A stretch of 64,000 nucleotides of DNA from contig JAXLQL010000011.1 in assembly GCA_046331625.1 (NCBI GenBank), positions 184,651 through 248,650 on the forward strand, given 5' to 3'. The DNA is from JAXLQL01 sp046331625. GTDB taxonomy: Bacteria; Acidobacteriota; Terriglobia; Bryobacterales; Bryobacteraceae. This document shows, piece after piece, positions 57,064 through 64,000 of the stretch (position 1 is its first letter; every line of letters begins with the position of its first letter). The notes below the pieces were generated by a model. The model did not search any database. It was not told the DNA's origin and was given only the letters and a program-made list of their open reading frames with translations. The position numbers and the translations under genes were made by a program.

Positions 57064-60000
57064 GCCGCCGGAGAAGAGTTTGGGCAACTGTTCGAGCAGC
57101 GATTGGATGGTTCTGGCAGAGCCGGGGAACAATGCTCCCATCGCTGCCAGTGCCGGAGCGCTTCCGTAGAAGGCGAGCTTGCGAAGCAAGTCGAATCCGC
57201 CCTGGGCTTTGGCGTTGAGAGGCTGCAGTACGGGGTGCGCGTCAAGCCGGCCCACCACGTAGAAGGCGCCGGCCCCGCACGCGGCCGCCAGCCCAGCGAT
57301 CCAGTACACGAGGCCCTGTTGCGGCTCGAACGGATACGAGACCACGCCGGCGATGAACAGCAGCACGGCGAGACTCAGGTACTCGAGCATGGAACGCATC
57401 TGCATCACCAGGTAACGCACCAGAGCGGCGATGCGTAGCGCCACGAATTCTTCTGCTTTCGCCGATGCGTCATCGGCGGCGGCGCTTCCTGCCCAGATCC
57501 GCGCCAGTTGCGGGTAGAGCGAAAATGACACGGCGTTGAAGTCCCGATGAAGGCCGGCCACTTCGTCCCGTTGCAAACGTCTTCCGCTCGAGGAGTACTC
57601 GAGCAGGCAGCGGAGCTTGGCTTCCAGCCCGGCCAGGGTCAGGGCGTCCGGCGCCCCCGGAAATCCCCGCTGGGACAAGACGCGCAGCCGCAACACTCCC
57701 TGCAAACATGTTTGAAACGGAAACCGGTTGTTTCCGCGAAGCCACAACTGCGACGCGGCGAGGTCTTTCGGCAGCCTGCCCATGGCATCGCTCAGCGGAT
57801 GGTCAATGAAGCCGTTCAGTACGGTCTCGAGCCCCTTGTAGGTCTGGAACATTTGCCAGATGGTGAGCGTGATGAACAGGCCCAGCAGAATGACGGCCGT
57901 CTGCACGCCGGTGGTCCAGGAGAAGATGCCGGTCTCGGGTTCGAGTCCGGACAGTCCTTTGCTGGGAAATACCCAGAACAGTTCCAGCACCCAGATGGCG
58001 AACGGGGCCAGGAAGCTCGGGTGAACCGCGGCCTCGGCGTTGAGGCATGCCCTCTGAATGGCCGGTCCAGTTTCGGCCAGCAGGGGTTCGCTGACGGGCC
58101 ATGAGCCGATCCGCGGCGACCGCACTTCCTGCGTGCGCAATTGATTGAATTTCGAAACGGCCCACCAGCAACAGGCGAACCAGGGCAGCACGAACCCGGC
58201 CAGGGGAGATACGCCGCTGAGTGGGTTTAGCAGCCGGTGGCCGAAGAACGCGTGTTCCATGGTCGCATGTTGCGCGGGTCCGAAAGCGTCATGTATCCAG
58301 AACAGCCACGACCCGCACACCAGCAGCAGGAGCACGGCTGCCGCGAAAAACGCGGCGAGGGGCCTCGGAGCCGTGAAGGTGACGTGTCCGAAGACCGCCA
58401 GCGTAGCGGCCACTGCGGCGAAGGCAGGCCACACCCAGGGCAGGGACGCCGTACCCGCCGCGGCCCAGCCGCCGAGGCAGAACGGGAGCAGCGCCGTGGC
58501 GCCGAACAAGCAGATGGTCTGCAGGTAGATCGTGCGCGGCGCGGAATCTTCCGGCGGCTCGAAAAGGAAGAAGAAGGCGCGATCCCACCCACCGCCGGGG
58601 AACAGTTCCTTCAACTGGCGCTGCGCATAGATCCAGCCGCCGTAAGCAGTGATTCCGATGCAAACGGTCATGAGCATCAGGTACGACCAGTGGGGCGCCG
58701 GCTGCGCGGGCTCGCGGTTCTCGAGCGGGTCGTCAGGCTTGGCGAGGCTCGATTCGGGCAAGCCGGGTTTCTCCTTCGAGAGAAGGCCGATTGGCCAGAC
58801 CTCACCGCGGCCTACGGCGGTGACCCACACCGGAGGCTTCCATGTCATCGCCTCGGCGGGAGATCCGTATTCGAGTCCGGGCCGACCCGACATGAGCAAC
58901 AGGAATGCGTTGAACACCGCCAGCGCGGACCGGTTGGGGAACGTCTGCAAGCGGCGCGCCGTGTCCTCTTGCCAATGCAGCATCCGCTGGTTCTCTGGCC
59001 AGAGCGGATACGGCGAGACCATGAGCATTCCGTGGAACGACAGAGACGGGCTCGAATAGAGGAACAACAGATCGCTGTCGAGAATGAACGTGCGCACGCC
59101 CGGACAGTACCGCTGCAACATGATCGAGATGAAGACGGTGTCGAGAATGTCAGTGGAGCTGATTCCGGCCGCCCGAATGCCGCGGCGGCGGATCGTATCC
59201 ATGATCTGTTCCATCTCGCGCTCTTGAGTCAGCGCCGTCTGCGGACCATTGAACGAAGGCAGCCGGTCGGTGCCTTCCTTGTCAGTCTTCAATGACCAGT
59301 CGAGCCGCTGCTGGCGTGCTTCCTTCGAGCGGCCCATCCAGATGGCGCGCAACTCGGGATCCTGCTCATAGGCGTTGCGCAGCCGGCTGATCTGATAGGG
59401 GAACTCGATCGAGAACACGTCGTTACCCGAAGCCTGCACCTGCGCCGCCCCGAAGGCGGTTCCGGCTTCGGCGAGAATCGCGGTTTCGCGCCGCGAGATC
59501 CCTCGCGTCCCCAGCCAGTCGAGGAACTGTTCTGTGGTGCGGGCATCGTTTTCCACCGTGGCCGAATAGTTGACGGGCTTCTCTCGCGTGCTGATCAGAT
59601 CGAAGTCCTCTTTGTTGGCCGCGCGCGTGGCAGAGCCGCTGATCAGGGTGGCGCCCGCGTAGCCCGCGTTTCGTTCGAGCGCGTTGAGGGCGATTTTGTA
59701 GGAGTCCACCGATCCGGAAAAGCGGGGACCGAGAACGCGGAGCGGCTGGTTCGGCGCGCGAGCCAGGATGAACTCGGCTGCATTGACAAAGGCCGTCTTG
59801 TTCACACCTGAGGTGGGTGTTTCGCCCACCAGGAACACCACCAGAATCCCATCGATGCGCCGGAACAACAGCAGGCCCGGCTCGTTGTTCGACTGCACTG
59901 GGTCGGCCGCCGTGGGCGACATGGTGGCTCGTTTGCCCGGGACCCACGGGACCCAGTAGCGGTCATAGCGCCAGTTGTGAAATGCGGCCGCTCGCATGAT

Positions 60001-60339
60001 CGATTCCACCATCACGTCAAAGGTGGCCGGTACGCTCGTCACCTCCGGATCCGGAGTTCCGGCGATGAGAAACTGCGCCTCGAGCGGTGGAAAGGTCTCG
60101 GGACAGTAGCGTTGGTCCTTGCGTGACTGCGGGTAGAAATAGGAGCAAAGGAACTCTTCCCACGGTTTGAGCTTGGCCTCGGTTTCCCGCTTCCGCAGTT
60201 CCGGACTGGGAAGAGCGGACTGTGCTTCGCCTTTACTCGCAGAGCCTGGCTCGAGGGCATGCTGAAGCGCGGTGGGGGCCACGGCGGCCGAGAACAGCGC
60301 CAACAGCAGCACGATCCAGGATGGCTTTCTGTCGTTCAA
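57061..60339 (-). CDS. Large polytopic membrane protein of unknown function (1092 aa)
   Basis: Not recognised. The N-terminus has one signal-anchor helix (WIVLLLALFSAAVAPTALQ). Residues about 40-540 form a soluble, presumably periplasmic domain (VVFLVGETPTSGVNKTAFVNAAEFILARAPNQPLRVLGPRFSGSVDSYKIALNALE), possibly of periplasmic-binding fold type. Residues 560-1050 have about nine transmembrane helices, e.g. SYLMLMTVCIGITAYGGWIYA, TIYLQTICLFGATALLPFCL, PLAAFFAAAVLLLLVCGSWLF and FSWTTGVQTAVILLGLFITLTIW. It ends with an amphipathic helix (RTIQSLLEQLPKLFSGG). The stop codon lies in copy B of the inverted-repeat element. It follows the 604-aa protein gene by 52 nt. Confidence 0.75.
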   Translation of the reverse strand: MNDRKPSWIVLLLALFSAAVAPTALQHALEPGSASKGEAQSALPSPELRKRETEAKLKPWEEFLCSYFYPQSRKDQRYCPETFPPLEAQFLIAGTPDPEVTSVPATFDVMVESIMRAAAFHNWRYDRYWVPWVPGKRATMSPTAADPVQSNNEPGLLLFRRIDGILVVFLVGETPTSGVNKTAFVNAAEFILARAPNQPLRVLGPRFSGSVDSYKIALNALERNAGYAGATLISGSATRAANKEDFDLISTREKPVNYSATVENDARTTEQFLDWLGTRGISRRETAILAEAGTAFGAAQVQASGNDVFSIEFPYQISRLRNAYEQDPELRAIWMGRSKEARQQRLDWSLKTDKEGTDRLPSFNGPQTALTQEREMEQIMDTIRRRGIRAAGISSTDILDTVFISIMLQRYCPGVRTFILDSDLLFLYSSPSLSFHGMLMVSPYPLWPENQRMLHWQEDTARRLQTFPNRSALAVFNAFLLLMSGRPGLEYGSPAEAMTWKPPVWVTAVGRGEVWPIGLLSKEKPGLPESSLAKPDDPLENREPAQPAPHWSYLMLMTVCIGITAYGGWIYAQRQLKELFPGGGWDRAFFFLFEPPEDSAPRTIYLQTICLFGATALLPFCLGGWAAAGTASLPWVWPAFAAVAATLAVFGHVTFTAPRPLAAFFAAAVLLLLVCGSWLFWIHDAFGPAQHATMEHAFFGHRLLNPLSGVSPLAGFVLPWFACCWWAVSKFNQLRTQEVRSPRIGSWPVSEPLLAETGPAIQRACLNAEAAVHPSFLAPFAIWVLELFWVFPSKGLSGLEPETGIFSWTTGVQTAVILLGLFITLTIWQMFQTYKGLETVLNGFIDHPLSDAMGRLPKDLAASQLWLRGNNRFPFQTCLQGVLRLRVLSQRGFPGAPDALTLAGLEAKLRCLLEYSSSGRRLQRDEVAGLHRDFNAVSFSLYPQLARIWAGSAAADDASAKAEEFVALRIAALVRYLVMQMRSMLEYLSLAVLLFIAGVVSYPFEPQQGLVYWIAGLAAACGAGAFYVVGRLDAHPVLQPLNAKAQGGFDLLRKLAFYGSAPALAAMGALFPGSARTIQSLLEQLPKLFSGG

Positions 60340-60391
60340 AGCGGGAAGAGAGTCCTCCTATTCCGATAGTGAATCCCGGTGCGTTTCCGTT

Positions 60392-62206
60392 TCATTTCCG
60401 CAGCAAGCAAGCCGTTTCTCGTTCCGGGGGCAGGATCACGCGCAGACGCTGCCGCTTCTGCGTAACCTCCACGCCGCCGGCTTGGCAGCTCCAATGGTAC
60501 ACGCCCGGCTCGAGCTGCCATGCACGAAACTCGGCAATGAGCGGCTGCGGATCGAAGTTGTAGAAACGCAGCGAGAGGCGGATGGGGGTGGCTTCGATGA
60601 CTTCGCGGGCGAAGTCGCGGCGAGCAGGGATCCAGGTGACGGAAAAGTTCGGGTAGCGATCGCCGCTGGGAGGGTCGCCGCCGAAGAGCAGGCGCGCGTA
60701 GGAGGTGGGAAGCGCATAGTGGACGCGATCGGTGAACAGCGCTTCCGACGTGTACATCTCGAAGTTCACCGAGAGCTTTCGCTCGAACTCGGCGGCTGCC
60801 CGGTGCGGATCCGCGATCTGCTGGTTTTGTTTTAGGGTGTCGCGAGCGATGGCTGCGTTCCACTTGGGATCGCCTGAGAGGTCCCCTGCAGCGCGAAACA
60901 GCGAGACGATTGCCTCTTGATCGCTATCTGGCTTCACGGTTTGCGATTCGGCCCAGTTTACGATGAGTTGGCTGAGGGCGGTGTCGCGGGTCAGATGCGC
61001 GTACCACAGCGCCGGACCCATAGCTCGTAAGTTTTCGGGTAGCTCGCCGGCACGCTCGGGCAAGGGGTCGTGATCGCGGCAGTTGAACGAGGCCCAGAGG
61101 AACCGGAACCTACCGTCGGGCTCGCGTGCAATCCAGTTTGGCGCGCAGGCCGCGGTGTTTCGCAGGCGTTCGAGTGCGGTGGCGTTGGCGGGATCGAGGG
61201 CCGCGAGCCAGGGCTGCGTTTCGGCGGTGAGGCCCGCGGAACGCTCCACCCTCTGAATCTCTTTCGCGTAGCCGTTCTGGATGAGTCCGCTGCTCCAGAC
61301 TCCGTTGGCGACGCGCTCGATTCCCTTGGCGGCGATCGGGGAGCCGAGTCCCGCGGCGAGTTGTCCCCACGCGCGCAGCATTGTCACGTCACCGTGCCAG
61401 CCCCCGCCGAGTTCGCCGTTCGCGGCTTGGCGCTGATCCACCCACCAGCGCGTGATGGTTTCCATGCGGTTGCGGAGCCTCCGCTGTGTCACGGCCCACT
61501 CGGGCGCGCCCGGTGGGAAATCCGGTAGGTCGAGCGGCCAGGCTATTGGCTTGACCTGGCTGCAGAGGTCGCCTTTCGCCGGCGCGCAAGAGGCCGTGAC
61601 CATCTGTCGAACGATTGGATCTTCCGGTATCTCTCGAATGCACTGGTGCAGCAACTCCACGGTGCGGGCCGGATCCCCAGCCCAGTACCAGGCTCGCGTC
61701 AAACCCAGCAGAGCTTCGTTGCGGACCTCGGGCTGCACGGCGTGGCGCAGGCGTTCGGAAAGTTGCAGGATGTAGCGCTGGCGCGCCAGCGGGCCGTCTT
61801 GTTCTCCGGTGAACAGGGCGTGCGTGGTGAGGTGGCGGAGCCGCTCGAACCATAGTGGACGATAGAAAGCAGCGAAGTCGCGAGCACGCGTCAGCCTGTA
61901 TCCGTTAAAAACATATTCGGGAGCTTCTGTTTGAAGGCGAAGCTGGGCCGGGGAGTCCACCCAGCCCATCAGGGTGAGGCGGCGCTCGGTGGCTCGAGTC
62001 CGCCGCTCATCGAGCATGGTCTCGCCGTTCCGCAGACGGAAGGCGTGCCCGTCATTGCTTGCCGAAACGAAGACCTCGACGAAGTAACGTTGTCTTTCGG
62101 GGATCTCGATGCGTTGCTCGCCGGTGACGCGCTCGCCTCGCACGTGGGGCGGATCGGGGATCGAGTTCTCGAACCAGATATTCGCGAGAAGAAGCAGCGC
62201 GGTCAT
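60392..62206 (-). CDS. Membrane-anchored periplasmic protein of unknown function (604 aa)
   Basis: The N-terminal MTALLLLANIWFENSIPDPP is a signal or anchor helix. The rest is soluble, Trp- and Arg-rich, with many helices (ALLGLTRAWYWAGDPARTVELLHQCIREIPEDPIVRQM suggests TPR-like pairs; RMETITRWWVDQRQAANGELGGGWHGDVTML resembles glycosidase-like helical toroids). The C-terminal 90 residues are beta-rich (RLSLRFYNFDPQPLIAEFRAWQLEPGVYHWSCQAG). The ATG overlaps the DUF2071 stop by 4 nt (ATGA). No known family can be named with certainty. Confidence 0.75.
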   Translation of the reverse strand: MTALLLLANIWFENSIPDPPHVRGERVTGEQRIEIPERQRYFVEVFVSASNDGHAFRLRNGETMLDERRTRATERRLTLMGWVDSPAQLRLQTEAPEYVFNGYRLTRARDFAAFYRPLWFERLRHLTTHALFTGEQDGPLARQRYILQLSERLRHAVQPEVRNEALLGLTRAWYWAGDPARTVELLHQCIREIPEDPIVRQMVTASCAPAKGDLCSQVKPIAWPLDLPDFPPGAPEWAVTQRRLRNRMETITRWWVDQRQAANGELGGGWHGDVTMLRAWGQLAAGLGSPIAAKGIERVANGVWSSGLIQNGYAKEIQRVERSAGLTAETQPWLAALDPANATALERLRNTAACAPNWIAREPDGRFRFLWASFNCRDHDPLPERAGELPENLRAMGPALWYAHLTRDTALSQLIVNWAESQTVKPDSDQEAIVSLFRAAGDLSGDPKWNAAIARDTLKQNQQIADPHRAAAEFERKLSVNFEMYTSEALFTDRVHYALPTSYARLLFGGDPPSGDRYPNFSVTWIPARRDFAREVIEATPIRLSLRFYNFDPQPLIAEFRAWQLEPGVYHWSCQAGGVEVTQKRQRLRVILPPERETACLLRK

Positions 62207-62931
62207 TGCGAAACCGGCTCGAGGGGCCAAACTTCCACGTCGATGGTCCGGGAAAAATGCCGTAGCGGGGCCGGTCCGCGAGAGGGGAAGCCGAGCCAGT
62301 CCGCCATGGTGTCGAGTTCGATATCCGCCTCGGCAGTGTGCAGCCGCCAAGGGGCGTGATCAATCTCGGCGCGATGGAGTTGCCCCGCGGATTCCGAATA
62401 GAGGCAATAGCGCGCGGTGAGGAAATACTCGAGAGTTCCTGGCTCCGCCTCGAACGCTTCGCCAGTTGGCGCGTACATCGCCAAAAAATCGGCGGCCGGC
62501 GCGTCGGCATGGATTCGGCTGCTGCGATATTGGATCCCACCGCCGTCAGCGCGGCAGCTCATGCGGGCGTGGAAATACGGAAGACTGAACCATCGCCGCG
62601 CCACGTGAACGGCGATGAGGTTCGCGGCGTCGAGTGAGAAGAACCACACGCCGGGCCGCCCGTCGCGCACCACATACGTACGCACGTTCAGCTCGGGGAA
62701 GGCAGACAATCCGGGGACGGTGGGAAGGCCAACCGGGTGAATTTCCGACATGCGAAAGGGCACTACGGCGAGATACGCTTGGCCCCCGAAGGTGTCGAGC
62801 TCTAGCGAAGAGGGAATGAGGTTGCGCAGTTTCGAGGCGTCCACGGGCCAGTGCAGGAACAACAGATCATGCCAGGCCTGCAGCATCGTACAGGGCGAAC
62901 TGGGCCGGGGATAAGGCCGGTAACCAATCAT
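62203..62931 (-). CDS. DUF2071 (YqjF-like) protein
   Basis: 242 aa. DUF2071 features: TMLQAWHDLLFLHWPVDASKLRNLIPSSLELDTFGGQAYLAVVPFRMSEIHPVGLPTVPGLSAFPELNVRTYV, WFFSLDAANLIAVHVARRWFSLPYFHARMS. It shares the acetoacetate-decarboxylase-like fold of the family; the biochemical role is not known. The ATG at 62931 overlaps the NHL gene stop (ATGA), and its stop overlaps the next gene, so three genes are chained. An ATG at 62958 is an alternative start. Confidence 0.88.
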   Translation of the reverse strand: MIGYRPYPRPSSPCTMLQAWHDLLFLHWPVDASKLRNLIPSSLELDTFGGQAYLAVVPFRMSEIHPVGLPTVPGLSAFPELNVRTYVVRDGRPGVWFFSLDAANLIAVHVARRWFSLPYFHARMSCRADGGGIQYRSSRIHADAPAADFLAMYAPTGEAFEAEPGTLEYFLTARYCLYSESAGQLHRAEIDHAPWRLHTAEADIELDTMADWLGFPSRGPAPLRHFSRTIDVEVWPLEPVSQ

Positions 62932-63878
62932 CGCATCACGAATTTCTGCGGACGCCAATTCAGGATCTCGGCCGTGTAGACCGTTTTGCCATCTGGCGTG
63001 GCGGCCATCTGGTGGCAGTAGTGGAACTGGCCCGGGAGCTTGCCGTGCGATCCGAAAGTGCCCACGGGCTTGCCATCGAGCGTCAGCTTCACCACGCGAT
63101 TGTTGTAGCCGTCAGAGAAGAAGAGGTGGTCGTCCGCGGTGAGCGCCAAGCCCCACGGCGAACCGAGGCCTTTCCACTCGCTGACGAACTTCCCGTCGCC
63201 ATCGAAGATCTGGATGCGGTAGTTCTCGCGGTCAGCCACGTAGACGCGGCCGCGTTTGTCGACGGCGATCGAGTGGGGCGTGTGGAAGTCGCCTTGCGCC
63301 GTTCCGCGCTTGCCCCATTCCTTGACGAACTTGCCGTTCTTGTCGAACTTCACGACGCGCGAGTTGCCGTAGCCATCGCTCACGTAGATGGCGCCATCGG
63401 GACCGAACGCGACATCGGTAGGCCGGTTGAAGCGAATAATCCCTTCATCGCGCGAGCCGCGAAGCGCGCCGCCGATGGAGCCATCGGGCATGGTGCTCTT
63501 GGCGTCACTGGTGGTGCGGAATCGGCCGAGCACCATTTGCACGTGCCCGTGACGGTTGAGTTTGAGCACGGTGTGCGAGCCGTCGTCGACGGTCCAGATG
63601 TTGCCTTCGGGGTCGATGCGGATGGAGTGGGGGCGATCGAAGAGTCCGTCGCCGAAGGCGCGAACCACTTGTCCATCGGCGTCGAACTGCATGATCGGAT
63701 TCCTGCCGCGATGGAAGACGTAGACTCCGCCTTGGCTGTCGACAGCGACGCCCGCGGTTTCCATGAAGTTCTCGTTGACGGGGAGCCTCGGCCAGCCGGG
63801 GACGGGCTGGAAGGGCAGGGAAGGGATCTGGGGTTGCGCAAGCGCGAGGGCCGGGAGGAGAAGCGACAGAATCCGCAT
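62928..63878 (-). CDS. Secreted NHL-repeat (PAL-like) beta-propeller protein
   Basis: 316 aa with a signal peptide (MRILSLLLPALALAQ). It has six NHL-type repeats: ETAGVAVDSQGGVYVFHRG, PHSIRIDPEGNIWTVDDGSHTVLKL, RPTDVAFGPDGAIYVSDGYGNSRVVKFDKNGKF, TPHSIAVDKRGRVYVADRENYRIQIFDGDGKFV, SPWGLALTADDHLFFSDGYNNRVVKL and YCHQMAATPDGKTVYTAEIL. The layout is like peptidyl-alpha-hydroxyglycine amidating lyases, but no partner monooxygenase is seen. It heads the reverse operon with DUF2071 and the 604-aa gene. It may bind a ligand or act as a lyase; uncertain. Confidence 0.85.
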   Translation of the reverse strand: MRILSLLLPALALAQPQIPSLPFQPVPGWPRLPVNENFMETAGVAVDSQGGVYVFHRGRNPIMQFDADGQVVRAFGDGLFDRPHSIRIDPEGNIWTVDDGSHTVLKLNRHGHVQMVLGRFRTTSDAKSTMPDGSIGGALRGSRDEGIIRFNRPTDVAFGPDGAIYVSDGYGNSRVVKFDKNGKFVKEWGKRGTAQGDFHTPHSIAVDKRGRVYVADRENYRIQIFDGDGKFVSEWKGLGSPWGLALTADDHLFFSDGYNNRVVKLTLDGKPVGTFGSHGKLPGQFHYCHQMAATPDGKTVYTAEILNWRPQKFVMR

Positions 63879-64000
63879 AGCCTCTTATTCGACCACAAAT
63901 GGCACGATGCTGGAAAACGGTGCGGCGGACCGCACGCGGTTCCAGTCTTCCACCCACAGTCACGCTACACGGCACATAGTGGCCGTGCCCGTCACTGTAA
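63879..64000. other. Window end without a gene
   Basis: The last 122 bases lie upstream of the NHL gene. They presumably hold its promoter, but nothing specific stands out. Confidence 0.4.

Overview
The window is about 64 kb of GC-rich bacterial chromosome, densely coded on both strands. The gene families suggest an Acidobacteriota genome of the Solibacter/Bryobacter type. The signs are a very large Oar-like TonB-dependent receptor with an N-terminal carboxypeptidase-regulatory-like domain, a secreted protein resembling the TIGR03437 Solibacter C-terminal domain, a PEP-CTERM protein remnant, a subtilisin with a C-terminal VVWG repeat tail, an S46 peptidase, neutral-ceramidase-like proteins, and a dispersed hairpin repeat that I associate with such genomes. 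The taxonomic placement is inference. I saw no rRNA, tRNA, CRISPR array, prophage or transposase gene.

Left part (1-20 kb): an esterase/beta-propeller protein; a DUF1963-like protein; a three-gene reverse set (membrane protein, methyltransferase, DUF547); and a tightly overlapped reverse operon, HutI-like/FtcD fusion -> lipA -> metallo-hydrolase -> purE -> purK, which links formimino-folate, lipoate and purine metabolism. Then come a secreted subtilisin, an HDOD protein, an exported FMN alpha-hydroxyacid dehydrogenase coupled to a six-haem cytochrome c, and a translationally coupled pair of a 133-aa protein ending in Gly-Gly and a 1106-aa DUF4132 protein.

Middle part (20-40 kb): a polyprenyl glycosylphosphotransferase, orotate phosphoribosyltransferase and a neutral-ceramidase-like protein form a forward run. 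They are followed by hairpin repeats, a family 2 glycosyltransferase, threonine synthase, a lytic transglycosylase, a BY-kinase-like ATPase with a degraded Walker A, a twice-frameshifted PEP-CTERM gene, TrpB2, a second ceramidase-like protein with an S46 peptidase, an ATP-grasp-like protein, a sigma factor with a small membrane partner, a decayed DUF433/DUF5615 toxin-antitoxin pair, and rrf2-cysK behind a near-perfect palindrome.

Right part (40-64 kb): a structured non-coding region and a 31-codon ORF with a very strong Shine-Dalgarno precede the TonB receptor. A locus with an ECF sigma factor, a zinc-finger anti-sigma factor, an IPT/TIG protein and a frameshifted membrane protein lies divergent to a TPR-CHAT (caspase-like) protein. 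After it come an ArnT-like glycosyltransferase, two copies of a MITE-like inverted-repeat element, a D-threonine-aldolase-type PLP enzyme, several secreted proteins and a reverse run of four or five genes (NHL protein, DUF2071, a 604-aa protein, a 1092-aa polytopic protein) of unknown joint role.

The most system-like loci are the sigma/anti-sigma/TPR-CHAT locus, the Gly-Gly protein/DUF4132 pair, and the structured RNA with its micro-ORF.
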